The position numbers and the translations under genes are program-made. From the NCBI GenBank assembly GCA_036503065.1, contig DASXXM010000702.1:1-41066 (forward strand): a stretch of 41,066 bases of DNA, in the 5' to 3' direction. Below, in pieces: positions 1 to 9,486 of the stretch. The notes beneath the pieces are model-generated. The model saw nothing but the letters and a program-made list of their open reading frames with translations. It searched no databases and was not told the origin of the DNA. Position 1 is the stretch's first letter. Every line of letters begins with the position of its first letter. The stretch is from DATEPR01 sp036503065 (GTDB lineage: Bacteria > Actinomycetota > Actinomycetes > Mycobacteriales > Pseudonocardiaceae).

Positions 1-591
1 ACCGCGCACTACGATTTCGCCGGCTACGTCACAGGTTTCACCCCACCGGCGGACCGCGAGGCACTACGTGCCGGGCTCGGCTACCGGCCGGACGAACGCG
101 TCTGCCTCGTCACCGTCGGCGGTTCCGGCGTCGGCCACCACCTGCTCCGGCGGGTCGTCGCGGCGTATCCGGCGGCGGCTCGGCTCGGGCCGGGGCTGCG
201 GATGGTGGTGGTCACTGGGCCGCGGATCGACCCGGCCACGGTGCCGGCGCCGCGCGGGGTGGACGTCGTCGGCTACCTGCCGGAGCTGTATCGGCACCTG
301 GCCGCGTGCGACGTCGCGGTCGTCCAAGGTGGACTGACGACGACGATGGAGCTGACGGCGCTGCGGCGGCCGTTCGTGTATGTGCCGATCCGCAACCACT
401 TCGAGCAGAACCTGCACGTGCGACATCGGCTGCGGCGGCACGGCGCGGGCCACTGCGTCGAGTACGAGCACACCGATCCGGACCGGTTGGCCGCCGCGAT
501 CGCACAGGAGATCGACCGGCCGGTGCACTATCGCCCGGTCGGTGCGGACGGCGCCGAGCGGGCCGCGGCGCTGCTGGCCGAACTCCTATAG
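1..591 (+). CDS. Glycosyltransferase, C-terminal part (cut by window edge)
   Basis: The reading frame is open from the first base, so the 5' end lies outside the window; about 196 C-terminal residues remain. The segment looks like the nucleotide-sugar-binding half of a GT-B glycosyltransferase of the GT28/MGT type. It has a glycine-rich turn (VTVGGSGVGHHLL), a V-x-G-Y-L-P-E-L-Y segment before a buried strand, and an acceptor-side HFEQN motif, all typical of this fold and of UDP-sugar contacts in MurG and macrolide glycosyltransferases. The acceptor cannot be told from this half. Its stop codon overlaps by six bases the stop codon of the convergent regulator gene, so no separate terminator fits between them. 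Confidence 0.75.
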   Translation, partial: TAHYDFAGYVTGFTPPADREALRAGLGYRPDERVCLVTVGGSGVGHHLLRRVVAAYPAAARLGPGLRMVVVTGPRIDPATVPAPRGVDVVGYLPELYRHLAACDVAVVQGGLTTTMELTALRRPFVYVPIRNHFEQNLHVRHRLRRHGAGHCVEYEHTDPDRLAAAIAQEIDRPVHYRPVGADGAERAAALLAELL

Positions 592-3500
592 CCGCGCCAA
601 CGCCGCCTGCTCGACACCGGGCATGCCGTACGACGCGCCAAGGAAAGCGGCGCGCCGGAACAGTTCCTCGGCCGCGGCCCGATCGCCGAGCGCGGCAACG
701 GCATCGCCGTCGACGAGACTGGCCTGCGCCTCCATCGGCAGCCATCGCGATCGCTGGGCCGCCGTCAGCATCGGTGCCAGTGCCGCCCTGGCCCTGGCGG
801 GCTCGCCGTGCGCCAGCCACGCGCGTGCCACCGACAGATACGAGTCCGAGCCCGAGAACCAGGCGAATCCTTCCGGCGTCGAGATTCCGCGCAGCAGTGC
901 GTCCGCCTCGGCCAGCACCTCCGGTGACCCGGTCGCCTCGGCCAGCGGCCCGACGCAGCGCAGCACGTGCGCCTCGGCCCCGTTGCGGCCGGCGCGCTCG
1001 CGGGCCCTGGTGAGCAGCCGCACGGCCTCGGCCCGTTCACCGGCCGCCAGCAGCGTCGACGCGAGTTGGGAGTCGGCGTCCGGCAGGAACCACCGGTGCG
1101 ACAACGATGCCGCGAGTTCGACCGCGTGCCGGCCGTGTGCCACGGCGAGGTCGAACTGGCCCCGCGCGCGGGCCAGCCATCCGAGATGCGACACGAACCA
1201 CGACTCGTGCACCGGGTGGCCGCTGCGATGGTTGACGGCCAGCGCGTCCTCGGCCCGACGGACCGCGAACTCCCAGTCGGCACTGGCGATCGCGCTGAAC
1301 GCCGACTCGAAAACCGTCCACTGCAACAGCTCCAGGTTACCGATCCGGCGCAGCAACGGATCGAGCTCGACCAGCACCTCATCCAGCAGTGCCAGCTCGC
1401 CGATGTAGGCGTACGCGTTCTTCAACCCGTCCAGCCCGGCCGCGAGCGCACGCTCCGAGCCGGCCGCCCGCCCGGCCCGGACCGCGCGCCGTGCCAATGC
1501 GAGGCCGTCGGTGAACCGCAGCCGGTTGGTGGCCATCACGGCGAGCCAACCCAGCATGTCGGCCTCGACCTCCCGGTCTCCCAACACTTCCGCGATCCGC
1601 AGGCCGTCGTGCAGCCGCGCGGAGCACTCGGCGATCGTCACGCCGATGGCCAGCGACGCGTGCCCGCCGAGTGCCCGCAGCACCAGCATCTCGGTGCGCT
1701 GGTCGCCTGCCGACCGCGCGGTGCCGAGCGCGGCGTGGTGGTCGCCTGCCGCGCGCCGGAAGTCGCCGAGCGCCTCACGTGCCTGGCCACGCGCCAGGTA
1801 CGCCCGTGCCACGAGTTCCGCGGCGCAGGCCCGCTCCGCGTAGTCCAGCGCCCGGCTCAGCAACGCGTCCGCGTCCGCGACGGCCTGCCGGCCCATCGCC
1901 AGCTCGCCCGCGACCAGGAACGCGCGGCTCGCCCTGGGCCAGTCGGCGACGGCGGCGGCATGCGCGCCGACCGACTCGGGCGCCCCGGTCAGCAGGTCCG
2001 CGGCCCGCCGGTGGTGCGCGACCCGCAGCGGCTCCGGCGATGTCGCGTACAGCACCTCCTGCACCAGGTCGTTGGCGAACTCGTAACTGCGCCCGGCCAC
2101 TACCAGCAGCCGGGCCGACACGGCCCGTTCGCACCGCTGGACGGCGACGTGCGCGTGCAGGTCGAGCATCGCGCCGACGATCGCCGGGTCGACGGTCGCG
2201 CCCAGCACCGCGCCCGCCCGCAGCAGTTCCTCGGTGTCCGCGCCTGCCCGTCGCACCTGGGCGAGAACGGCCGTCTGCAAGGTTTCCGGCACCGTCGTCT
2301 GGCCTGCTCGCAGGCCACGCAACGTTTCCACGACGAACAGGGTGTGGCCGCTTGTCCGGCGCAGGATCGTGTCGGCGAGGTCGGCCCGGCCGTCCGCCGT
2401 GGCCAGCGTGGTGACGGCATCGGCGTCGAGCGGTCCGACGTCCAGCCGGGCGGCCACGTCGGCCAGCGCGTCGAGCGCCGCTTCGCCCTCCTCGGCGCGG
2501 ACCGTGGCCAGCACGAGCACCCGGCAGCCGGTCAGCTGGCGGGCCAGGTAGTGCAGCAGGTCGACGGTTGCCGCGCCCGCGTTGTGCAGGTCGTCGAGCA
2601 GCAGCAGGACCGGGCCGGTCGCCGACAGTGTCCGGAGTACCTGGGCGACCGCGTCGAACGCGCGCCGCAGCTCGATCTCGGTGCTGCCCCGCTCGGCAGG
2701 CGGCGGGCCGAGGATGGGTGCCAGCTTCGGCAGCAGCCCGACGAGATCACCCGGCCGTGCGCCGGCCAGTTCGCGCAGCGCGCCGGCCGGCAGCGACGTC
2801 AGCGTGGCCGCCATCGCCTCGACGACCGGTTGCAGGAACAGTGACCGTTCAGCCGCGTAACACCGTGCCCGCAACACGATTCCGCCGGTGGCCGCGGCCG
2901 ACGACGCGGCATCCTCGGCGAGACTGGTCTTGCCGATGCCGGCCACACCGGCCACCAGCACCAGCCCCGACTGCCCGGACACGGCCGCCGACCAGGCACG
3001 GCTCAGGCAGGCCAGTTCGGCGCTCCGGCCGACCAGTTCGGTGCGTGGCGCGATGGCCGGCACCCGGCGGGGCTGCTGCGCCGGCGGTGTTTGTCCGCGT
3101 AGGAGCGCCAGGTACAGCTCGCGGGTCTCGCGGGCCGGGTCGACACCGAGCTCGTCGGCCAGGTCGGCCCGCAGCGTCTCGTAGACGGCCAGTGCCTTCG
3201 CTGGTTCGCCCGCGGCGAGATGCGCGGACATGAGCAGGCGGTGCGCTGTCTCGTCCCAGCGGTCCGCGTCGACGGCCGCGCGGGCCGCGTCGATCGCCGC
3301 GCGTGGTTCGCCGGTGCGCAGGGTGGCGGCGGCCGCGACCTGCCGTGCGATCCGGACCAGCCGGCCGCCGTCGGCCCGCGCGGCCGCCGCCCAGTCCGCG
3401 TCCGGCTCGTCCACGAGGACCACGCCGTTGCCGAGCAGGGCGAGCGCGCGGTCCGCGGCGACACCGGCCAGGGCGGGTTCGTCGACGGCGAGACGTCGCT

Positions 3501-3840
3501 CGGCCTCGCCGACCAGTCGTGCCGCCTCGCGCAGGTCCACCTGGACGGCGGGTGGCACGCCGAGCCGGTAACCGTCCCGGTTGCCGGCGATGACATCCGG
3601 GCCCAGCGCCGCCCGCAGTCGGCTGACCAGCGTCGCGACGTTGTTGGCCGGGCGCCGCGGTGGGTGGTCGGCCCACAGCACGTCGATGATCCGGTCCACC
3701 GGCACCGTCCGGTCGCCGTCGACCGCCAGCAACATCAACAGGCGACGCGCTTTGCGGCTGCCCAAACCGGCGCTGACCTCCGCGGTCGCGCCACGCACCA
3801 CGCCGAACGAACCGGCGAGTCGAATGGTCACCCCCACCAC
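586..3840 (-). CDS. SARP/AfsR-type transcriptional regulator with ATPase and helical-repeat region
   Basis: A 1084-residue regulator. The N-terminal ~95 residues form an OmpR-like winged helix, followed by a BTAD helical domain to about residue 245 that ends in the typical LGVDPxxExRxLYLxLL segment. An AAA/STAND ATPase follows, with Walker A GVAGIGKTS near residues 298-306 and a Walker B LLLLDD. The rest is alpha-helical and TPR-like. This is the AfsR/large-SARP layout, usually a pathway or global activator of secondary metabolism in actinomycetes. The start is a cluster of GTG codons (3840, 3837, 3831); the one at 3831 follows a G-run and may be the real start. Its target is unknown; it is convergent with the glycosyltransferase and divergent from the two-component operon. 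Confidence 0.9.
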   Translation of the reverse strand: MVGVTIRLAGSFGVVRGATAEVSAGLGSRKARRLLMLLAVDGDRTVPVDRIIDVLWADHPPRRPANNVATLVSRLRAALGPDVIAGNRDGYRLGVPPAVQVDLREAARLVGEAERRLAVDEPALAGVAADRALALLGNGVVLVDEPDADWAAAARADGGRLVRIARQVAAAATLRTGEPRAAIDAARAAVDADRWDETAHRLLMSAHLAAGEPAKALAVYETLRADLADELGVDPARETRELYLALLRGQTPPAQQPRRVPAIAPRTELVGRSAELACLSRAWSAAVSGQSGLVLVAGVAGIGKTSLAEDAASSAAATGGIVLRARCYAAERSLFLQPVVEAMAATLTSLPAGALRELAGARPGDLVGLLPKLAPILGPPPAERGSTEIELRRAFDAVAQVLRTLSATGPVLLLLDDLHNAGAATVDLLHYLARQLTGCRVLVLATVRAEEGEAALDALADVAARLDVGPLDADAVTTLATADGRADLADTILRRTSGHTLFVVETLRGLRAGQTTVPETLQTAVLAQVRRAGADTEELLRAGAVLGATVDPAIVGAMLDLHAHVAVQRCERAVSARLLVVAGRSYEFANDLVQEVLYATSPEPLRVAHHRRAADLLTGAPESVGAHAAAVADWPRASRAFLVAGELAMGRQAVADADALLSRALDYAERACAAELVARAYLARGQAREALGDFRRAAGDHHAALGTARSAGDQRTEMLVLRALGGHASLAIGVTIAECSARLHDGLRIAEVLGDREVEADMLGWLAVMATNRLRFTDGLALARRAVRAGRAAGSERALAAGLDGLKNAYAYIGELALLDEVLVELDPLLRRIGNLELLQWTVFESAFSAIASADWEFAVRRAEDALAVNHRSGHPVHESWFVSHLGWLARARGQFDLAVAHGRHAVELAASLSHRWFLPDADSQLASTLLAAGERAEAVRLLTRARERAGRNGAEAHVLRCVGPLAEATGSPEVLAEADALLRGISTPEGFAWFSGSDSYLSVARAWLAHGEPARARAALAPMLTAAQRSRWLPMEAQASLVDGDAVAALGDRAAAEELFRRAAFLGASYGMPGVEQAALARL

Positions 3841-4067
3841 GGCACCAGGGTAAACCCCGGTCCACCAGGCAGCGGCCGAAACGCGGGAACCACCAATCCG
3901 CCCGAACCAGGCAATAGCCCATCGAAACGCTGTGCATGCCGTTTCATTTGATGCGTTTTAATGCACGTGCGCCATTCGGGTGGTTTCACCAGCGGCCCGC
4001 GAATGGCCCCGATGGTCCGCGAAGCCGTTTCACAGCTTCGGCTAGGGTGGCGCGGCGTGGAGGCGCA

Positions 4068-4766
4068 ATGAGAGCACCGGACACCCACCGACCGATCGGC
4101 GTCCTGTTGGTGGAGGACGATGACACCATCGCCGAGCCGCTTGCCGAGGGGCTCGGCTACGCCGGTTTCGACGTCCGCCGGGTCCGTACCGGCGGTGAGG
4201 CCCTCCGTGAGCCGCCCGCCGAGGTGATCCTGCTCGATCTCGGCCTGCCCGATCTGGACGGTGGCGAGGTATGCCGGCGGCTGCGGGCCGCGTCGCCCGC
4301 GCCGATCATCGTGGTCTCGGCCCGAGGTGACGAACTGGACCGGGTGCTGTTGCTGGAAATGGGGGCCGACGACTATCTGGTGAAACCGTTCGGGGTGCGT
4401 GAGCTCGTGGCGCGCATCCGGGCCGTGCTGCGGCGGGCAGGTGACCCGCACGCGCGCCCGCCGGAGCCGGACGGCGTCACGTCGATCGGCGCGTTGAGCG
4501 TCGACCGGCGAGCCCGGCGGGTGCGGCTGGCCGGCCACGAACTGGAACTGACCAACCGGGAGTTCGACCTGCTGGTGTTCCTGGCCGACGAACCGGGCGC
4601 AGTGCGACGGCGGGAGGACATCATCGCCCGCGTCTGGGACGAGCACTGGTGGGGACCGACCAAGACCCTCGACGTGCATATCGCCTCGCTGCGCCGAAAA
4701 CTCGGCACGCCCGGCTGGGTCACCACGTTGCGCGGGGTCGGCTACCGGCTGAACGAGCCGGAATGA
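4068..4766 (+). CDS. OmpR-family response regulator
   Basis: 232 residues when started at the ATG preceded by GGAGG (4059-4063); the frame is open further upstream but without a comparable ribosome site. The receiver domain (about 10-125) has the acidic pocket VEDDD, the phosphoacceptor Asp57 in LLDLGLPD, a switch Ser in VVSAR and Lys106 in LVKPF. A winged-helix output domain (about 135-230) ends in the usual RGVGYRL segment. It is translationally coupled to the downstream kinase by an ATGA overlap, so the two are cognate partners. The rest of the operon (secreted proteins, ApbE, flavocytochrome-like reductase) suggests it controls an envelope redox function; the signal sensed is unknown. Confidence 0.95.
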   Translation: MRAPDTHRPIGVLLVEDDDTIAEPLAEGLGYAGFDVRRVRTGGEALREPPAEVILLDLGLPDLDGGEVCRRLRAASPAPIIVVSARGDELDRVLLLEMGADDYLVKPFGVRELVARIRAVLRRAGDPHARPPEPDGVTSIGALSVDRRARRVRLAGHELELTNREFDLLVFLADEPGAVRRREDIIARVWDEHWWGPTKTLDVHIASLRRKLGTPGWVTTLRGVGYRLNEPE

Positions 4767-6154
4767 CCCGCCGCCTGCTGGTCGCCTACATCACCGTCAC
4801 GGTGCTCGTCCTGGCCGCACTGGTGCTGCCGCTGGGGCTGACCTTCGCCAGCCGCGAGGCGAACCTGCTGCTGTCCGGTATCGAGCGGGACACCACCGCG
4901 GTGGCGGCACTGGTCGAGCCGAATCTGGCCGGCCACACGGCACCGCGGTTGAACGCCGTGCTCGCGGGTTATCGGGCGGGTGGCGGACGCATCGTCGTGG
5001 TCACCACGCAGGGCGTCAGCGTCGCCGACTCGGACGACATCGGCGGCGTGGCACGGGACTTCAGCACCCGCCCGGAGATCCGCGCCGCCCTGTCCGGCCG
5101 GCGGTCGGAGGGCATCCGTCCGTCCGAGACACTCGGGCACAGCCTCATGTACGTGGCGCTGCCGGTGTCCGCGGGCGGCACGGTCTACGGCGTCGTCCGA
5201 GTCACCTACCCGACGACCGACCTGGACGCGGCCGTGTCCAGGAACTGGCTGCGGCTGGCGCTGTTGTCCGCCGCGATTCTGCTGGCGGTCGCCGCGATCG
5301 GCTTCGTGCTCGCCCGCGGGGTCAGCCGCCCGGTGCGCAACCTGCGCGCGGTGGCCGGCCGGCTCAGCCTGGGACGGCTGGACGCCCGCGCGGACACCGA
5401 CACCGGCACGCCCGAACTGCGGGCGCTCGGCGGGACCTTCAACGCGATGGCCGAGCGGTTGCAGCGGTTGGTGGAGGCGCAGCGGTTGTTCGTGGCCGAC
5501 GCCTCGCACCAACTCCGCACCCCGCTCACCGCGCTGCGGCTGCGCCTGGAGACCCTCGAACCCCACCTGCCGACCGCACAGCGGAACAAACTCGACGCCG
5601 CCGTCGACGAAACCGTCCGGCTTGGCCGCCTGGTCGACTCGCTGCTGACCCTCGCCAGAGCCGACGCGGACGCCGACCCGGTCCCGGTCGACCCGGTCGA
5701 CATCGCGTTCGAGCGGGCCGAGACCTGGAGCCTGACAGCGGCCGAACAGGGTGTCCGGCTGGACGTACGGTCGCGACCCTGCCCGCAGGCGATGGTGGTG
5801 CCCGGTGGCCTGGAACAGATCCTGGACAACCTGCTGTCCAACGCGATCTCCGCGTCGCCGCCGCGGGGTGTGGTGATCGTGCGGATCACCCCCGACGGAC
5901 CCGGCTGGGTGGACCTGCGGGTCATCGACGAGGGCCGTGGGCTCGGCGATGCCGAGCGGGCCATGGCGTTCGAACGCTTCTGGCGGGCCAAGGGCGCGCC
6001 TGCCGGCGGTGGGTTCGGCCTTGGCCTGGCGATCGCCCGCCGGCTGGCCGAGGTGGCCGACGGCACGGTGGTGCTGGCCGAGTCGCCCACCGGCACGGGC
6101 CTGCAGGCCATCGTGCGTCTGCGTGCGGGCGCGCGTGCCCTTACCTCCGGCTAA
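4763..6154 (+). CDS. Two-component sensor histidine kinase
   Basis: 463 residues, starting at the ATG that overlaps the regulator stop (ATGA). A first membrane helix (about 8-28) is followed by a ~130-residue extracytoplasmic sensor region, a second helix (about 163-185), a HAMP segment beginning RGVSRPVRNL, and a HisKA dimerisation domain with phospho-accepting His249 in ADASHQLRTPL. The C-terminal ATPase domain shows the N box (LDNLLSNAI), G1 (DEGRGLG), F box (FERFWR) and G2 (GFGLGLAI). All catalytic motifs are intact. It should autophosphorylate and signal to the OmpR-type partner. The sensor loop resembles no ligand-specific domain that I recognise. Confidence 0.95.
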   Translation: MTRRLLVAYITVTVLVLAALVLPLGLTFASREANLLLSGIERDTTAVAALVEPNLAGHTAPRLNAVLAGYRAGGGRIVVVTTQGVSVADSDDIGGVARDFSTRPEIRAALSGRRSEGIRPSETLGHSLMYVALPVSAGGTVYGVVRVTYPTTDLDAAVSRNWLRLALLSAAILLAVAAIGFVLARGVSRPVRNLRAVAGRLSLGRLDARADTDTGTPELRALGGTFNAMAERLQRLVEAQRLFVADASHQLRTPLTALRLRLETLEPHLPTAQRNKLDAAVDETVRLGRLVDSLLTLARADADADPVPVDPVDIAFERAETWSLTAAEQGVRLDVRSRPCPQAMVVPGGLEQILDNLLSNAISASPPRGVVIVRITPDGPGWVDLRVIDEGRGLGDAERAMAFERFWRAKGAPAGGGFGLGLAIARRLAEVADGTVVLAESPTGTGLQAIVRLRAGARALTSG

Positions 6155-6244
6155 CCTTCCGCTCTCTTCTGGCTGACCCTCGCTGTCCTAACGTCTGCCA
6201 CGGGCTCGGGCGATCCGGTGATCGCCCCGACATCGGAGGTGGGT

Positions 6245-6634
6245 ATGCGTCGTCGAACGGCGACATTCGCGGCCGTGACCGCGGCTGTGGCCGCGGTCGC
6301 GGTGGTGGGCATCGGTACGGCACTGGCCGCGGGCACCGGCGTGCTCGGCGGCGCCGGCACGGGTGGCGCCGGCCGCCTGGCCACGGTTCTCACCCCGGAC
6401 GGGTCGGCCAAGCCGGGCGCGTCCGGCGACCAGCAGGAACCGGCCGAGACCGACGAGTCCCCGGAACCGCTCGCTTCGACCAGCGTCGAGCCGAGCGAAC
6501 CGGCCGAACCCACCACCCCGACCGGGATCGGCCGGACCGCGTCCGTCGGCCACATTCCGCCGTCGACGGGCCGGCGCGGGGACGACCAGGAGCCGGCGTC
6601 CACGATCACCTCGGGGCGCAACAGTGACGACTGA
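6245..6634 (+). CDS. Small secreted Pro/Thr/Glu-rich protein
   Basis: 129 residues. The start is an ATG preceded by GGAGG. The N terminus is a classic signal sequence: four basic or polar residues, then an Ala/Val-rich hydrophobic stretch ending around Ala29. The mature part is low-complexity (P, T, S, E, G, D) and acidic, typical of an extracellular disordered linker. I see no known enzymatic domain, no lipobox and no sortase motif. A short DGSAKPGAS segment near residues 52-60 loosely resembles the D-x-x-x-G-A-(S/T) site used by ApbE flavin transferases. Because apbE lies two genes downstream, it could be a flavinylation substrate, but this is speculative. It overlaps the next gene by 11 bases. 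Confidence 0.7.
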   Translation: MRRRTATFAAVTAAVAAVAVVGIGTALAAGTGVLGGAGTGGAGRLATVLTPDGSAKPGASGDQQEPAETDESPEPLASTSVEPSEPAEPTTPTGIGRTASVGHIPPSTGRRGDDQEPASTITSGRNSDD

Positions 6635-7022
6635 GGAACAACGCCGGCAACGGGCGCTCACCATCGCGCTGCGCGCATTGGCCCTCGGGGCGAGCGTCGG
6701 CACGGCGGTCGTGTTGATCGGCGGCATGGCGGAGGGCCACGCCGGCGCGGCCGCGTCCACGTCGACCCACGGCAGCCCGGCGAGCACGACCGTCCAGGCC
6801 ACCACGGACCCGACCATGACCAGTCAACTGTCGGCCGGCGCGACCACCGCCCAGGCGACCGCGACCACGGCGCCGATCGCCGCGCCGCTTACCTTGACCA
6901 CCCAACCCAAAGCCACTGGCCACGCTCCCGTCGTGGCGGTCACGACCACCGCCAAACCGGTGATCACCACGACGACCAAACCACCGGTCACGACCACCAG
7001 TGCGACCCGTGTCGGCGGCTGA
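6624..7022 (+). CDS. Small membrane-anchored Thr-rich protein
   Basis: 132 residues from a GTG start inside the end of the preceding gene. The cytoplasmic tail TTEEQRRQR is followed by one hydrophobic helix (about 11-33) and a long Thr/Ala/Pro-rich extracytoplasmic tail with TTTTKPP-like runs. It looks like a signal-anchor protein with a disordered stalk. The family is not recognised. A SAGATTA segment near residues 70-76 resembles the (S/T)-G-A-T core of FMN-acceptor sites. The gene lies between the other secreted protein and apbE, with overlaps on both sides, so all are probably co-translated. It overlaps the apbE start by 14-23 bases depending on the start used. Confidence 0.65.
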   Translation: MTTEEQRRQRALTIALRALALGASVGTAVVLIGGMAEGHAGAAASTSTHGSPASTTVQATTDPTMTSQLSAGATTAQATATTAPIAAPLTLTTQPKATGHAPVVAVTTTAKPVITTTTKPPVTTTSATRVGG

Positions 7023-7929
7023 GGCGGTATTCCCCGCCATGGGCAGCAGCGCGCATGTCCTGGTCACCGGACCGCACCCGGCCCGGCTGCTGGAGCTGGC
7101 GCGCCTGCGCCTTGCCGAGTTGGAGGCCCGCTGGAGCCGGTTCCGGCCGGACAGTGAAATCAGCAGGCTCAACGCCAACTCGGGCGAGCCGTTGCCGGTC
7201 TCCGCCGACACGCTGCTCCTGCTGCGCCGCGCGGTGCTCGGCTGGCGGCGTACCGGTCACCGGTTCGACCCGACCGTGCACGCCGCCATGGTGGCCAACG
7301 GCTACGACCGGGACTTCGCGCTCGTCGCCGGCCGGCACACCGGGACCAACGGCGGCCCGCCAGCCATGCCGGCACCCGGGTGCGCCGGCATCGACATCGA
7401 CGTGCGCGGCGCACGGGTTCGGTTGCCAGCGGGTGTGCGCATCGACCCGGGTGGCATCGGCAAGGGTCTCGCGGCCGACCTGGTCGCGCTGGGCCTGCGT
7501 CGCGCCGGTGCGTGCGGTGTGCTCGTCAACGTCGGCGGTGACCTGCGTACCGCGGGCACTCCGGCCGACGGGGAAAGCTGGCCCGTCAGCGTGTCCGACC
7601 CGTTCACGCCGGACCGGGAACTGTTCCGGGTAGCCGTTTCCGGCGGCGCGGTGGCCAGCAGCGGCACGCTGGAGCGTCGTTGGCACAGTGCCGGCGCCGT
7701 CCGGCACCACATCGTCGACCCGCGCTCGGGATCACCTACGAACACACCATTGGTCGGCGTGACGGTGTTCGCCGGCTCGTCGTGGTGGGCCGAAGTGCTC
7801 ACCAAATCCATCCTGGTCGGCGGTTCGACGGACCTGTCCACCCTCCCGCCCGGAATCGAGGCCGTCGTGGTCACCGCCGCGGGCGCCCGACACGCCACCA
7901 CCGGCCTCCGGGAGGCCCTGACATGGTGA
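7000..7929 (+). CDS. apbE: FAD:protein FMN transferase (ApbE family)
   Basis: About 306-309 residues. GTG codons at 7000 and 7009 are both possible; an ATG at 7039 would cut into the conserved F-x-A-M-G-S start of the fold, so an upstream GTG is preferred. The ApbE signatures are present: AMGS near the N terminus, FDPTV, the Gly/Lys loop GGIGKGLAADL, NVGGD, and the C-terminal HHIVDPRSG. The enzyme transfers FMN from FAD to a Thr/Ser of a partner protein, normally outside the cytoplasm. No convincing signal peptide or lipobox is visible here, which is unusual. No gene in the operon encodes a standard FMN_bind domain, so the acceptor is unknown. Confidence 0.9.
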   Translation: MRPVSAAEAVFPAMGSSAHVLVTGPHPARLLELARLRLAELEARWSRFRPDSEISRLNANSGEPLPVSADTLLLLRRAVLGWRRTGHRFDPTVHAAMVANGYDRDFALVAGRHTGTNGGPPAMPAPGCAGIDIDVRGARVRLPAGVRIDPGGIGKGLAADLVALGLRRAGACGVLVNVGGDLRTAGTPADGESWPVSVSDPFTPDRELFRVAVSGGAVASSGTLERRWHSAGAVRHHIVDPRSGSPTNTPLVGVTVFAGSSWWAEVLTKSILVGGSTDLSTLPPGIEAVVVTAAGARHATTGLREALTW

Positions 7930-9455
7930 ACCCGCTGCTGTGGTGGTTCCTGGCACGAGCCGGTGGCCTGGTCGGCTGGGGACTGTTGACCACGACGATC
8001 GTGTGGGGCGTGTTGCTGCGCACCCGGTTGGTGCCCAGGGTCCGGCCGGCCATGCTGCTGGAACTGCACCGGTATCTGGCCGGCCTGGCGGCGATCTTCG
8101 TCGTCGCCCACGTCGTCGGCCTGCTCGCCGACCGGTATGTGCCCTTCGGGGTGGCCGATGTGTTGATCCCGTTCGCTGCCACCTGGCGGCCGGTCGCGGT
8201 CGCGTACGGCATCGTCGCGCTGTATCTGTTCGGGGCGGTGCTGCTCACGTCGGCACTGATGCACCGCATGCCGCGCCGCTGGTGGCGACGCGTGCACCTG
8301 CTGAACTATCCGCTGTTCTGGATCGCATCCCAGCATGCCCTGCTGGCCGGCACCGACGTGGGCACCGGGGCGATGACCCTCGCCCTGTACATCGCGTTCG
8401 CCGTCGTCCTGCTGCTGACCCTGGTACGGGTGTTGTCCCGGCGTGCCCCGGACGACCCGGTGCCGTCGGGATTCCAGCGGCTCACCGTGACCGAGGTGCG
8501 TCAGGAGACGCCGGACGCGGTGTCGGTCGCGTTCCGGGTGCCGGCCCGGCTGGCCACCGCGTTCCGGTTCACCCCCGGCCACTACCTCACGCTGCGCACC
8601 CGCGTCGACGGCGTCGAGGTGCGCAGGCCCTACTCGATCTGCAGCGCGGTGCGGGATCCCGCGCTGCGCATCGCGGTCAAGCAGGCGCCGGGCGGGAGCA
8701 TGTCGACCTGGGTGCACACCACGCTGCGGGCCGGCCAGCAGGTCGACGTGCTGCCACCGGCCGGCATGTTCACCGTCGACCTGCGGCCGGAGCGGGCCCG
8801 CCAACTGCTCGGCGTGGCCGCCGGCAGCGGCATCACGCCGGTGCTGTCGATCATCGCCAGCGTGCTGGCCGTTGAGCCGGACAGCCGGTGCACGCTGTTG
8901 TACGGCAACCGCACGGTCGAGGACATCATGTTCGCGGGTTACCTGAGCCACCTGGAGCGGCGGCACCGACCCAGGCTGCGGGTCATCCACATGCTGAGCC
9001 GGGAAGAGCCGGGCCGGGCCGCGCTGCACGGTCGCATCACCGCGGAGGTGATCCGGGAACTGGCCGGGCCACTGGTACTGGACCGGATCGACGAGGCGTT
9101 CGTGTGCGGTCCCGGCGACATGACCACGGAGGTCCGCGACGAGCTGATCTGGCACGGCGTGCCAGCAGAGCACGTGCACGTCGAACGGTTCACCGCCGCC
9201 ACGAGCAACCAGTTGACCGTCGTGCACGCCGGGACGACCACGACCGTTCCGGTCCAACCGGGCGAGACGATCCTCGACTCCGGCCTGCGGGCCGGTCTCG
9301 ACCTGCCCTACTCCTGCCGTTCCGGCATCTGCGGCACCTGCCGGGCCGTGGTCGGCAACGAGCCCGACAGCCCGGCGTCCGGACCACGGGTGGTCCTGGC
9401 CTGCCAGTCCCGCCCGGCGGCCGGCAGCAGCGTCGCCGACTTCGACGCCGTCTGA
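7923..9455 (+). CDS. Membrane ferric-reductase-like / FNR / 2Fe-2S ferredoxin fusion
   Basis: 510 residues; the ATG overlaps the apbE stop by seven bases. The N-terminal ~175 residues have about six membrane helices with His49, His63, His125 and His138 placed as in haem-binding ferric-reductase domains. An FAD-binding barrel follows (RPYSI near 240), then an NAD(P) domain (GVAAGSGITPV) and a plant-type 2Fe-2S ferredoxin with Cys465, Cys470, Cys473 and Cys494 (C-x4-C-x2-C-x20-C). Electrons would run from NAD(P)H through FAD and the iron-sulfur cluster to haem and across the membrane. Together with ApbE it suggests transfer to an external flavoprotein or metal. The whole chain in one polypeptide is less common than split systems. 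Confidence 0.9.
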   Translation: MVNPLLWWFLARAGGLVGWGLLTTTIVWGVLLRTRLVPRVRPAMLLELHRYLAGLAAIFVVAHVVGLLADRYVPFGVADVLIPFAATWRPVAVAYGIVALYLFGAVLLTSALMHRMPRRWWRRVHLLNYPLFWIASQHALLAGTDVGTGAMTLALYIAFAVVLLLTLVRVLSRRAPDDPVPSGFQRLTVTEVRQETPDAVSVAFRVPARLATAFRFTPGHYLTLRTRVDGVEVRRPYSICSAVRDPALRIAVKQAPGGSMSTWVHTTLRAGQQVDVLPPAGMFTVDLRPERARQLLGVAAGSGITPVLSIIASVLAVEPDSRCTLLYGNRTVEDIMFAGYLSHLERRHRPRLRVIHMLSREEPGRAALHGRITAEVIRELAGPLVLDRIDEAFVCGPGDMTTEVRDELIWHGVPAEHVHVERFTAATSNQLTVVHAGTTTTVPVQPGETILDSGLRAGLDLPYSCRSGICGTCRAVVGNEPDSPASGPRVVLACQSRPAAGSSVADFDAV

Positions 9456-9486
9456 CGGTCCGGTTCCTGCCGGCCGCGGCGGGTGG

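Noticed and set aside
306..1013. Long plus-strand frames over the SARP gene and elsewhere
   Set aside because: Antisense or out-of-frame shadows typical of high-GC DNA; no domain motifs or ribosome sites.
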